From contig NZ_WHMA01000014.1 in NCBI RefSeq assembly GCF_010994375.1, positions 27,300 through 91,299 of the forward strand: a stretch of DNA of 64,000 bases, given 5' to 3'. Positions 37,335-45,504 of this stretch are shown here, piece after piece (the first letter of the stretch is position 1; each line of letters begins with the position of its first letter). Under the pieces are notes generated by a model, which was given only the letters and a program-made list of their open reading frames with translations, searched no databases and was not told the origin of the DNA. The position numbers were made by a program, and so were the translations under genes. Origin of the DNA: Halomonas sp. NO4. Its GTDB lineage: Bacteria > Pseudomonadota > Gammaproteobacteria > Pseudomonadales > Halomonadaceae.

Positions 37335-38350
37335 GGCGCGATCCGGCGGCGGCGCAACCAGTCACGCAGTCGCTGCAGCCCGCGCGACAGCGGCGACCGG
37401 GTGTGATAGCTGACGTAGCGAGCGGCACGCTGGGTGAGCTCGTCCTTGTCGGCGGCGAGTCGCTCCACGGCGACCCAGCGGTTCCACTCCGTCACGGCGC
37501 CCCACCCGCGCTGCGAGAGCTGGGCGTTGGGCAGGCGGTAGTGCAGCGTCGGGCGTGGCTTGACCAGCGTGTCGGTGAACAGCTCATGGGGGTAGTTCGG
37601 CCGCAGGTAGGCCAGTAGCGGATAGAGGTCCAGCTCGCGGTTGCGGGTGGGATTGAACTCGAGGTAGTCGGCGATGAAATCATCCAGTCCCGGGGTGTAG
37701 TCGGGCTCGAGCACCTTGAGTGCATAGTCCTTGGGAAAGGGGTTGGCGTGGGGCAGCACCTCGCGGGTGATGTCGATGTCGATCTCCTCGCGCAGCCACT
37801 CCGCCAGCAGCAGGTAAGCGCGCAGCTCATCGACGAGGTGGGCCACCGAGAAGCTGGCCACCTCGGGGTTGAGGTGCAGGCCGAAGCCGTAAAGCAGGCT
37901 GGCATCGGTGCCCTTGGCGCCGCGGGTGTAGAGCGCCGTGAAAAGCGTGTCGAGGTCCTCCAGCTCGTTCCAGGGCACCGGCGGGCAGACGATCTCGGTG
38001 GGCACCAGGCCGGTGACCACGTCGCCGATCAGCTCGCGAGTCTTGCTGTGGAAGTCGATGCGCATCTGGTGACGCTGGCGCTCCCGCTCGGTATCGCGAA
38101 GCGGGACCTCGTTGAGCACTCTCTCGTCGGGATGGGCGTACTGGGTGTCGAGCTCGACGAGGAAGTCGCCCCAGCGGGTGCCTTCCACGCGCAGGCGGTG
38201 CGGACTCACCTCGCGGATCGTGCCGGCGAAACAGCGGCGCACCAGCTCGGCAGTCTCCCAGGGGGGCAGGCCTGCAAACTCGATCTCCACCCCCACGCGG
38301 CGAATCTCTCCCTCGAAGTTCCGGGTCTCGGGTGGTGCTTGCGGCGACAT
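37331..38350 (-). CDS. Putative amidoligase (COOH-NH2 ligase, glutamine-synthetase-like fold)
   Basis: This 339-residue protein matches the putative amidoligase family, predicted to form amide bonds using ATP with a glutamine-synthetase-related fold. Landmarks: GEIRRVGVEIEFAGL (metal-binding Glu pair, about 14-28), DFLVELDTQYAHPDE (about 67), VPTEIVCPPVP (about 118), YGFGLHLNPEVASFS (about 155) and the late RPNYPHEL. Start ATG 38350 has AGGA at good spacing; a GTG six codons earlier lacks one. The family is described only from genome analysis; substrates and products are unknown. The partner amidotransferase gene overlaps it downstream. Confidence 0.82.
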   Translation of the reverse strand: MSPQAPPETRNFEGEIRRVGVEIEFAGLPPWETAELVRRCFAGTIREVSPHRLRVEGTRWGDFLVELDTQYAHPDERVLNEVPLRDTERERQRHQMRIDFHSKTRELIGDVVTGLVPTEIVCPPVPWNELEDLDTLFTALYTRGAKGTDASLLYGFGLHLNPEVASFSVAHLVDELRAYLLLAEWLREEIDIDITREVLPHANPFPKDYALKVLEPDYTPGLDDFIADYLEFNPTRNRELDLYPLLAYLRPNYPHELFTDTLVKPRPTLHYRLPNAQLSQRGWGAVTEWNRWVAVERLAADKDELTQRAARYVSYHTRSPLSRGLQRLRDWLRRRRIAP

Positions 38351-38457
38351 GCGGGCATCCTGTTCCACAAGTGAGTCACGGCCAGCCTATCGGGCTGCTT
38401 GCCACGAATCCAGCATGACACCCTCGTTACCACTCGTCAGGAAAGGATACAGCGCCC

Positions 38458-40803
38458 ATGTCTGGGGATCGGTTTCTCGCCGCACCGTGCTGGCGGTGCC
38501 AGGGCCTCCGCCAGCGGATTCTACTGCCACTGTTCCTGCTGCTGGGGCTGCTTGTCAGCCCGGCGCTGCTCGCCCAGTCGCTGCCGATCCAGGCTCTGGG
38601 GCAGGGGAGCGACAGCGCGCAGGAGTCCTACGATCCCGAGGCGTTCCAGCGCTCGCTGGAAGAGGTGATCACCACCCTGGAGAACGCCGAACAGCGCGAT
38701 CAGCTGCTGACCAACCTGCGGGAGCTACGCGAGGTGCACGCCCAGCAGGCCCAGGGCAATGGCCCGATCCCCTCGCCCCAGGGGCTGCTCGGCGCCCTGG
38801 CCGAGACGCTCAGCGACTTGGGCGAGCAGGCCGAGGCCGGCGAGTCCCCGGTGGATGACTGGCGCCGTCAGCTGGATCAGGGCTGGCAGGACCTGCGGGA
38901 CCTGGTACTCACCATCGGGCCCAGCGAGCTGATGCGCCTGGCTATCGAGAGTCTGGTGCTGCTGGGTATCTGGGTTGGGCTGCTGGTGATCCTCATCGCC
39001 TTGGGACGCATGCTGGCGCGCCGCCGTCGCTGGCCGCTCGACCTGCCCCGCGAGCCCCGCGGCGTACTGCTGGCCATCCACTTTCTGCGGCGCATGCTGC
39101 CCTGGGCGCTGGCCTTCCTGCTGGTGCTGGGGCTGGCCCAGCTGCTGCCGGACAGCCCGGGGCGAGTGCTGGCGCTGGTCATCGCCTATGTGTCGCTGTG
39201 CGGCCGGGCCCTCTCAGTGGTGGTGGAGAGTGTGGTCTCGGTGTTCACCCGCGGCCATCGCTTCACGGCGGTGCGCATCCTGCAGGTGCGTGGCTTGCGT
39301 CGCCTCTTCGTGATCGGGGCGCTGATCGCCCTGGGCGATGCGCTTAACTCGGCGCGCCTGTCGGCGGTGATCGGCGACGAACTGGCGGGGCTCGGCTCGG
39401 TGCTGGCCAACATGCTGGCGGCACTGTTTTCCATGCGCTTCATCCTGCTGTTCAAGCGCCCCATCGAGCACCTGATCCGCAACCGGCCCTATCGCCAGCG
39501 TCGAGATAGCGGTAGCCAGGCGGATGTGATCCGGGTGCTGGGCCGACTGTGGCACGTGCCGGCCCTGCTGATGGTGGGCGGCTCGCTGCTGGCGATCTTC
39601 GTCACCGTGGGCGACGTGGGCACGGCCCTGGCACGCTCGGTGATCACCGCCGCGCTGCTGGTGCTCACCCTGGTGGTCACCGGGCTGATCCGTCGCCACG
39701 GCGAGCGGCGCACCCGGCGCCGGCGACTCAGCGACTACCGCAAGCGTCTCGAGCGTTTCGGCTATGCGCTTTCGCACGCGGTGACCTGGGTGGTCTTCGC
39801 CGAGCTGTCGCTGCAGGTGTGGGGCGGGTCGCTGTTCGGGGTCGGCCAGCAGGCGGTGGCCAGCGCGCGCATCGGCCAGGCGCTGCTCGCCATCGGCGTC
39901 ACGGTGCTGCTGGCCTGGCTGGCGTGGATCTTCGCCGATACGGCGATTCAGCGCGCCCTCATCTCCTCGGCGCGCTCCCGCGGGCGGCGGGTCAACCAGG
40001 CGCGCGCCCAGACCATCACCCCGATGATCCGCAACGTCATCTTCGCCACCATCGTGATCATCGCCGCCATCGTCGGGCTGGCCAACTTGGGGGTGAACGT
40101 CACGCCGCTGCTCGCCGGTGCCGGTGTGATCGGCCTGGCGCTGGGCTTCGGCGCCCAGACCCTGGTGCAGGACCTGATCACCGGCATCTTCATCCTCATC
40201 GAGGATTCGCTGGCGGTGGACGACTTCGTGCAGATCAACGGCCACGCGGGCACCGTGGAGGGCCTGACGCTGCGCACCGTGCGCCTGCGCGACCTGGACG
40301 GCATCGTGCACATCATCACCTTCAGCCGCATCGAGTCGATCCACAACATGTCGCGCCAGTTCGGCATCGCCCTGATGAAGATCCGCATCCCCTACGACAT
40401 GAAGATCGACGACGCCATCACCCTGATGCAGGAGACGGCCCAGGCGCTGCGCCAGGACCCGATGATGCGCCACTACATCTGGTCGCCGCTGGAGATGCAG
40501 GGCATCCACGCCTTCGAGGACGGCTGCCCTATCCTGCGCATGCGCTTTCGCACCGCGCCGGAAATGCAGTGGGACGTGGCGCGCGCCTTCAACCTGCTGC
40601 TCAAGCAGCGCATGGAGGAGCAGGCCGTCGACCTCGGGGTGCCGCGGCTCAGTGTCAACATGGAAGGCTGGACAAGCCCCGGCCTGTCAGGTGACGACAG
40701 TGCGCATTCCCGCGACGCCCAGGGGCGAGATCCGGGGAAGGCGGGCGTCGCCGACCCCGAGGGTGACACTAGTGCCCGCGGCGCCTCGCCCGACCCGAGC
40801 TAG
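38458..40803 (+). CDS. MscS-family mechanosensitive channel, large form (YbiO-like)
   Basis: This 781-residue inner-membrane channel relieves turgor on hypo-osmotic shock. A signal peptide (about 18-41) precedes a periplasmic region (42-155) and then about ten hydrophobic segments. The pore-lining helix and beta domain are clear: LLAGAGVIGLALGFGAQTLVQDLITGIFILIEDSLAVDDFVQI (about 551-595), followed by NGHAGTVEGLTLRTVRLRD. The C-terminal alpha-beta domain runs to about 745 and ends in a disordered Asp/Gly-rich tail. Size and layout resemble E. coli YbiO rather than small MscS. It suits an organism facing large salinity changes. Confidence 0.92.
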   Translation: MSGDRFLAAPCWRCQGLRQRILLPLFLLLGLLVSPALLAQSLPIQALGQGSDSAQESYDPEAFQRSLEEVITTLENAEQRDQLLTNLRELREVHAQQAQGNGPIPSPQGLLGALAETLSDLGEQAEAGESPVDDWRRQLDQGWQDLRDLVLTIGPSELMRLAIESLVLLGIWVGLLVILIALGRMLARRRRWPLDLPREPRGVLLAIHFLRRMLPWALAFLLVLGLAQLLPDSPGRVLALVIAYVSLCGRALSVVVESVVSVFTRGHRFTAVRILQVRGLRRLFVIGALIALGDALNSARLSAVIGDELAGLGSVLANMLAALFSMRFILLFKRPIEHLIRNRPYRQRRDSGSQADVIRVLGRLWHVPALLMVGGSLLAIFVTVGDVGTALARSVITAALLVLTLVVTGLIRRHGERRTRRRRLSDYRKRLERFGYALSHAVTWVVFAELSLQVWGGSLFGVGQQAVASARIGQALLAIGVTVLLAWLAWIFADTAIQRALISSARSRGRRVNQARAQTITPMIRNVIFATIVIIAAIVGLANLGVNVTPLLAGAGVIGLALGFGAQTLVQDLITGIFILIEDSLAVDDFVQINGHAGTVEGLTLRTVRLRDLDGIVHIITFSRIESIHNMSRQFGIALMKIRIPYDMKIDDAITLMQETAQALRQDPMMRHYIWSPLEMQGIHAFEDGCPILRMRFRTAPEMQWDVARAFNLLLKQRMEEQAVDLGVPRLSVNMEGWTSPGLSGDDSAHSRDAQGRDPGKAGVADPEGDTSARGASPDPS

Positions 40804-40868
40804 CCCGAGCCGAGCGCGGGGCGCTACTGTCGTAGGAGACGACGGAAAGAAGACGGAAGGGGGGAGTC

Positions 40869-41237
40869 ATGACGTCACCGCTCAAGGTCTTGCTGGCGCC
40901 GGTGGAATGGGTGGCCCGGAAGCTGGGCACGGCCCAGGAGGTGAGCCGCGACCCTGAGGAGCAGGCACGCGTAGATCGAGAGTGTCGTGCCCTGGCGCTC
41001 TACCAATCGCGCAACTCGCCGGAGAGCATCCAGGTGCGCCGGGAGATCACCCGGCTGGGGCTCGACATCGCGGCGCGCGATATCCAGATCGACCCCGAAC
41101 ACCGCCAGGCGCTGCAGGCGGCAACGGGCCGGCTGGAAGTGCCCTGTCTGCGTATCGCCCATGACAGCGGCGAGGACGACTGGCTGTTCGGCGCCTCGGC
41201 GATTCGCGACTACCTCCGCCGACACTTCGCGCCCTGA
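40869..41237 (+). CDS. Glutaredoxin-like protein lacking the active-site cysteines
   Basis: This 122-residue protein begins with a short amphipathic lead and then has a thioredoxin-fold domain of glutaredoxin/GST-N type (about 42-120): LALYQSRNSPESIQVRREI, LDIAARDIQ.DPEHRQAL, the cis-proline VPCLRI and DWLFGASAIRDYL. In close relatives the motif is CPFC or CPxC; here it reads S50-P-E-S53. Dithiol or monothiol redox chemistry at that site is therefore impossible; Cys93 after the cis-proline is the only nearby cysteine. GGGGGGAG precedes the ATG. It may bind glutathione or a partner without catalysing exchange. Confidence 0.75.
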   Translation: MTSPLKVLLAPVEWVARKLGTAQEVSRDPEEQARVDRECRALALYQSRNSPESIQVRREITRLGLDIAARDIQIDPEHRQALQAATGRLEVPCLRIAHDSGEDDWLFGASAIRDYLRRHFAP

Positions 41238-41387
41238 GTTGTCTTGCATCAAGACGGGATGGGCGGCGGTTTGCTAGGCTGAAAGGGCGTAACGATTTGT
41301 GAGCGCGCCACGGGCGGTCTAGAGTCACAACATCGCCCCGGGCGTCGCGACGCCCCCTGATTCCTGCCACCGTTCGGAGAGCACCCC

Positions 41388-42083
41388 ATGCAAGCTGCCG
41401 ATGTCATGACCCCCAATGTCATCACCGTCGGACCCGATGCCGAGGTTCGCGAGATTGCCCGCCTGCTGCTGGAAAACCACATCAGCGCCCTGCCCGTGGT
41501 CGATGAGCAGGAGCGGGTGCTGGGTATCGTCAGCGAGGGAGACCTGATGCGCCGCGTGGAGAACGGCACCGACCGTCGCAAGTCGTGGTGGCTCAAGTCG
41601 CTCTTCGTCGGCGCCGGCGATGCCGGCGACTACGTCAAGTCCCATGGCCGCAAGGCCAGCGAGATCATGACCCGCGACCCCATCACCATCACCGAGGACG
41701 AGCCGCTCAACCGCGTGGCACGTCTGCTCGAGAAGCACCACATCAAGCGCGTGCCGGTGGTCCGCGACGGCCGCCTGGTGGGTATCGTCAGTCGCGCCAA
41801 CCTGCTGCGCGGCTTCTCGGCCACGGCGCCGGATGCCGAGACGCCGGTTACCGCCGACGACCGCGAGATCCGCGATGCCATCCTCAAGGAGGTCGACGAC
41901 AACACCGGCGTGTGGGTCGATCGCATCAACGTTATCGTCACCGAGGGCGTGGTGCAGCTGTGGGGCCTGGTCGAGAGCCAGGAAGAGAGGATGGCGGTGC
42001 AGGTGGCTGCGGAGAACACGCCGGGGGTCAAGAAGATCGAGAACAACCTGGGACTGGTGCCCAAAGGGGTCGGCGGCTACTGA
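41388..42083 (+). CDS. CBS-pair and BON domain protein
   Basis: This 231-residue cytoplasmic protein has two CBS motifs (about 1-62, MTPNVITVGPDAEVREIARLLLENHISALPVVD, and 92-145, MTRDPITITEDEPLNRVARLLEKHHIKRVPVV). CBS pairs bind adenine nucleotides as energy sensors. A C-terminal BON domain follows (about 160-225, LKEVDDNTGVWVDRINVIVTEGVVQLWGLV), usually a lipid- or ligand-binding module. The target is unknown. Proteins of this layout are often stress induced. No operon partners; a repeat and strong hairpin follow. Confidence 0.92.
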   Translation: MQAADVMTPNVITVGPDAEVREIARLLLENHISALPVVDEQERVLGIVSEGDLMRRVENGTDRRKSWWLKSLFVGAGDAGDYVKSHGRKASEIMTRDPITITEDEPLNRVARLLEKHHIKRVPVVRDGRLVGIVSRANLLRGFSATAPDAETPVTADDREIRDAILKEVDDNTGVWVDRINVIVTEGVVQLWGLVESQEERMAVQVAAENTPGVKKIENNLGLVPKGVGGY

Positions 42084-42090
42084 GCCGGTT

Positions 42091-42124
42091 TTTCGATCAG
42101 CGCCAACTTTCGATCAGCGCCAAT
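42091..42124. repeat. 17-base tandem duplication after the CBS-BON gene
   Basis: TTTCGATCAGCGCCAAC at 42091-42107 is followed at once by TTTCGATCAGCGCCAAT at 42108-42124, differing only in the last base. It lies between the stop codon and the terminator hairpin. Confidence 0.9.
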
Positions 42125-42158
42125 GCAGCGGGGCGGCCCTTGGGCCGCCCCGCTGCAT
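42123..42158. terminator. Very strong hairpin between converging genes
   Basis: A perfect 17-base stem, ATGCAGCGGGGCGGCCC with its exact complement, closes on a two-base TT gap. It sits between the stops of the CBS-BON gene (42083) and the aminotransferase gene (42173) and can act on both strands. Confidence 0.75.
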
Positions 42159-42172
42159 GGTAGGCCAGGCCG

Positions 42173-43297
42173 TCAGGCGATCTGCTTGAGGGCGGCCTCC
42201 AGGTTGGCCACGCTGCGGTCGTGGTGGTGCAGCTTGTCGAGCCCGAACAGGCCGATGCGGAAGGCCTGGTAGTCGTCGCCCTCGCCGCACATCAGCGGCA
42301 CCCCGCCGGCGACCTGAACCCCGGCGGCGGCGAACTTGCCGACGATCCCCGCATCGCGGCTGTAGCAGACCACCACCCCGGGTGCCTCGAAGCCGGGAGC
42401 CGCCACGCTCGGGTAGCCGTACTCGGCCAGCAGGGCGCGCACGCTCTCGCCCAGCGCGAGTTGCTCCTCGCGCACCCGATCGAAGCCGTAGTCAGCCGTC
42501 TCGTCCATGATGTCGCGCAACCGCGCCAGGCCGTCGGTGGGCATGGTGGCGTGGTAGGCGTGGCCGCCGGCTTCGTAGGTCTCCATGATGGCCAGCCACT
42601 TCTTGAGGTCACAGGCGAAGCTGGTGCTGGAGGTGCCTTCGATCGCCTCGCGGGCGTCGGCGGAGAGCATCACCAGGCCACAGCAGGGCAGGCCGCTCCA
42701 TCCCTTCTGCGGGGCACTGACCAGCACGTCGATGCCCAACTCGGCCATGTTCACCCAGAGGGTGCCGGAGGCGATGCAGTCGAGAACGAAGAGCCCGCCC
42801 ACCTCATGCACGGCGGCGGCGAGGCGCTTGAGGTAGTCGTCGGGCAGCAGGATGCCGGCCGAGGTCTCCACATGGGGGGCGAATACCACCTCGGGGCGCT
42901 CGGCACGGATGGTGGCCTCGACTTCCTCGATGGGTGCCGGGGCGAAGGGCGATTGAGGGTCGTCGGCCTGCTGGCGCCGCGCCTGGAGTACGGTCACGGC
43001 GGCGGGGATGTTGCCCATGGCGAGAATCTGGCTCCAGCGATAGCTGAACTGGCCGTTGCGGATCACCAGGCAGCGCTTGTCGGTGGCGAACTGGCGGGCC
43101 ACCGCCTCCATGCCGAAGGTGCCGCTGCCGGGCACGATCACCGCGCTGTGCGCGCCGTATACCTGCTTGAGGGTTGTGGCGATGTCGCGCATCACGCCCT
43201 GGAAGCGCTGCGACATGTGGTTGAGCGAGCGGTCGGTGTAGACCACCGAGTATTCCAGAAGCCCCTCGGGGTCCACGTTGGGAAGCAGGCCGGCCAT
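42173..43297 (-). CDS. Class V PLP-dependent aminotransferase (alanine/serine-glyoxylate type)
   Basis: This 374-residue aminotransferase is related to alanine-glyoxylate and serine-glyoxylate aminotransferases. Landmarks: MSQRFQGVMRDI, PGSGTFGMEAVARQF (cofactor phosphate site, about 57-71), VFAPHVETSAG, FVLDCIASGTLWVNMAELGIDVLVSAPQKGWSGLPCCG, where the PLP lysine follows SAPQ (about 200). GGAG lies seven bases before the start at 43297, so 20 upstream codons are excluded. The amino donor is not predictable. It stands alone; the next gene in the same direction (methyltransferase) is 118 bases upstream. Confidence 0.88.
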   Translation of the reverse strand: MAGLLPNVDPEGLLEYSVVYTDRSLNHMSQRFQGVMRDIATTLKQVYGAHSAVIVPGSGTFGMEAVARQFATDKRCLVIRNGQFSYRWSQILAMGNIPAAVTVLQARRQQADDPQSPFAPAPIEEVEATIRAERPEVVFAPHVETSAGILLPDDYLKRLAAAVHEVGGLFVLDCIASGTLWVNMAELGIDVLVSAPQKGWSGLPCCGLVMLSADAREAIEGTSSTSFACDLKKWLAIMETYEAGGHAYHATMPTDGLARLRDIMDETADYGFDRVREEQLALGESVRALLAEYGYPSVAAPGFEAPGVVVCYSRDAGIVGKFAAAGVQVAGGVPLMCGEGDDYQAFRIGLFGLDKLHHHDRSVANLEAALKQIA

Positions 43298-43415
43298 GTC
43301 AGTCTCCGTGTCGATAGCTGGGCGTTCGTCGCGTCGAACCGCTGAGGATAGGCCCAATCGCCGCTGCGGGCCAGCGGCACGGGCGATGGGCGCCGGCGGC
43401 GATGCCGGGCAGGGG

Positions 43416-44018
43416 TCAGCGATGGCAGTAGTAGAGCCGGGCCGGCAGGATGTTCCAGGGTTCGAAGTCGCTCTCCACCTCGTTGAAGACGCGCTGCAGG
43501 TCGCTGCGCACCCGCGAGGAGAACTGGTAGATCAGCAGGCTCCCCTGCGGGGCAAGGGAGGCTCGGGTGTCCTCGAGGATGCGCTGGCGACTGGTGGTGG
43601 GCATGGTGCTGAAGGGAATGCCGGCCAGCACGTGATCGGCCGCGGGCAGGCCGAGGCGCTCCAGCTCGGCCTGCACGGTCTCGGCGGAGCCCTTGACCAC
43701 CTGCAGGCGCGGGTCGGGCAGGGCGCGCTCGAGAAAGGCCACGAAGTCCTCGTTGGTCTCGAGCACCACCAGGGTCGCCTCGGGGTGCATGCGGCGCAGG
43801 ATCTCGCGGGTGATGGTGCCCACCCCGGGGCCGTACTCGACGATGACCCGAGCGCGCTCCCAGTCCACCCGTGACAGCAGTCGCCGCACCAGGAAGGGCG
43901 AGCTTGGAATGATCGACCCCAGCATCCGCGGATGCTTGAAGAAGTTGCGCGCGAACAGCGAGAGCTGGGCGCGTCCCTGCGGTACTGCCTGGGCGGTGGG
44001 GCGGTCGGGCACCGTCAT
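43416..44018 (-). CDS. SAM-dependent methyltransferase, phospholipid N-methyltransferase-like
   Basis: This 200-residue methyltransferase has the short form seen in PmtA-type phospholipid methyltransferases and rRNA dimethylase relatives. Motifs: FFKHPRMLGSIIPSSPFLVRRLL (a family-typical N-terminal membrane-associating segment), VEYGPGVGTIT (SAM motif I, about 60), VVLETNEDFVAFL (motif II) and AGIPFSTMP (motif IV). It may add methyl groups to phosphatidylethanolamine, but rRNA or quinone substrates cannot be ruled out. The start at 44018 follows AAGGAGG; nine upstream codons are left out. Confidence 0.75.
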   Translation of the reverse strand: MTVPDRPTAQAVPQGRAQLSLFARNFFKHPRMLGSIIPSSPFLVRRLLSRVDWERARVIVEYGPGVGTITREILRRMHPEATLVVLETNEDFVAFLERALPDPRLQVVKGSAETVQAELERLGLPAADHVLAGIPFSTMPTTSRQRILEDTRASLAPQGSLLIYQFSSRVRSDLQRVFNEVESDFEPWNILPARLYYCHR

Positions 44019-44108
44019 GAGCCTGCCTCCTTGTTGACGCGACATGTTTCTCCACTCTAGCAGTACGCCGGCATTGACGCCGATTCATAAAGTAGCGAAG
44101 CGAGAAAT

Positions 44109-44234
44109 GCGGCGCCGGCAACGTTGAATATCGCCGAAAGGTGAATGTGAAATATACTTGACGACGCCGCTGTGGCTGCTTAGCGTGGAACGTAGACATT
44201 TTTCGTGATCGTCTGCAATTGTTGCCGGCGCCGC
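44109..44234. repeat. 14-base perfect inverted repeat bracketing the ABC transporter promoter region
   Basis: GCGGCGCCGGCAAC at 44109-44122 is the exact complement of GTTGCCGGCGCCGC at 44221-44234. The arms bracket 98 bases containing AT-rich sequence with a possible -10 (TATACT at 44153-44158). The right arm ends 28 bases before the ATPase start, so the transcript could fold its leader if initiation lies inside the left arm. Confidence 0.7.
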
Positions 44235-44262
44235 GTTTTCTTCCACGCTCCGGGGTGCACCG

Positions 44263-45381
44263 ATGCCGAACCCGTCCAATGACCCCAGTCCCGACCCCTC
44301 GACGTCACTGATCCGTTTCGCCGCCGTGCAGAAGACCTATGACGGCGAGCAGCTGGTGGTGAAGGACCTCAACCTTGCCATCGAGCCCGGCGAATTCGTC
44401 ACTCTGCTCGGTCCCTCCGGCTCCGGCAAGACCACCTGCCTGATGATGCTCGCCGGCTTCGAGGTGCCGACGAGCGGCGACATCTTCCTGCGCGATCAGC
44501 GGCTCAACAGCGTGCCGCCCCACAAGCGCAACTTCGGCATGGTCTTCCAGAACTACGCACTCTTCCCCCACATGACGGTGGAGGAGAACATCCGCTACCC
44601 GCTCAAGACGCGCCGCCTGCCCGCCGCCGAGGCTGACCGCAAGGTGTCGGAGATACTGGACATGATCCAGCTGCGCGATTTCGCCAAGCGGCGCCCGGCG
44701 CAGCTCTCCGGCGGCCAGCAGCAGCGCGTGGCCCTGGCCCGCTCGCTGGTCTTCGAGCCCCAGCTGGTGCTGATGGACGAACCCCTGGGGGCACTCGACA
44801 AGCAGCTGCGCGAGCAGATGCAGCTGGAGATCAAGCACCTTCACGAGCAGCTGGGCCTGACCGTGGTCTTCGTCACCCACGACCAGAGCGAGGCGCTGAC
44901 CATGTCGGATCGCGTGGCCGTCTTCAACGACGGCGTGATCCAGCAGATCGACACCCCCAGCAACCTCTACGAGTACCCCGCCAACGCCTTCGTCGCCCAG
45001 TTCATCGGCGAGAACAACACCCTGGCCGGTCGCGTCGAGTCGGTGGAGGGTGAGCGCTGCCGCGCCCGCTTCGGCGAGGGGCTGGCCACCGGGGCCTTGC
45101 TGGGACCGGGGCTCGGCGTGGGCGACGCCACGCACCTGTCGATCCGCCCCGAGCGGGTCAAGCTCAACGGCGCGGCGCGCGCGCTGCCCAACCGCCTGCC
45201 GGCGCGGGTGCACGAGTTCATCTACTTGGGCGATCACCTGCGCGTGCGCTGCGCGCTACCCGGCAACGATGACTTCGTGGCGCGGGTCCCGGTGGACGAC
45301 TTCGATGCCGACATGAAGCCGGGCGATACCATCGAGCTCGGCTGGCGCGACGAGGACGTGCGCGCCCTGGATGCGCCCTGA
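44263..45381 (+). CDS. ABC transporter ATP-binding protein, spermidine/putrescine (PotA) type
   Basis: This 372-residue ATPase energises the uptake system encoded by the next three genes. Motifs: Walker A GPSGSGKTTC (about 49-58), Q-loop VFQNYALFPHMTV, signature LSGGQQQRVALARSLVF (about 148), Walker B LVLMDEPLGALDKQLRE (about 168) and H-loop FVTHDQSEAL. A C-terminal TOBE domain (about 250-370) is typical of PotA/CysA/FbpC ATPases. Gene order ATPase, binding protein, two permeases and sequence style place it in the polyamine/opine family, but related systems carry other cationic amines. Confidence 0.92.
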   Translation: MPNPSNDPSPDPSTSLIRFAAVQKTYDGEQLVVKDLNLAIEPGEFVTLLGPSGSGKTTCLMMLAGFEVPTSGDIFLRDQRLNSVPPHKRNFGMVFQNYALFPHMTVEENIRYPLKTRRLPAAEADRKVSEILDMIQLRDFAKRRPAQLSGGQQQRVALARSLVFEPQLVLMDEPLGALDKQLREQMQLEIKHLHEQLGLTVVFVTHDQSEALTMSDRVAVFNDGVIQQIDTPSNLYEYPANAFVAQFIGENNTLAGRVESVEGERCRARFGEGLATGALLGPGLGVGDATHLSIRPERVKLNGAARALPNRLPARVHEFIYLGDHLRVRCALPGNDDFVARVPVDDFDADMKPGDTIELGWRDEDVRALDAP

Positions 45382-45504
45382 GCCGGTTCGCCGGCCCGGG
45401 CCATTTTGCCCTGTGGGGCAGGGTAACGCGGACTCTCGACATCGAGCCCGCCATACCCATTCTTCAACAACAACGCAAAGGTCGCTTGCGACCGGGAGAG
45501 TGAG

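Noticed and set aside
42173..43297. 2-aminoethylphosphonate transaminase
   Set aside because: Class V fold fits, but no phosphonate gene is near and the motifs are closer to alanine/serine-glyoxylate enzymes.
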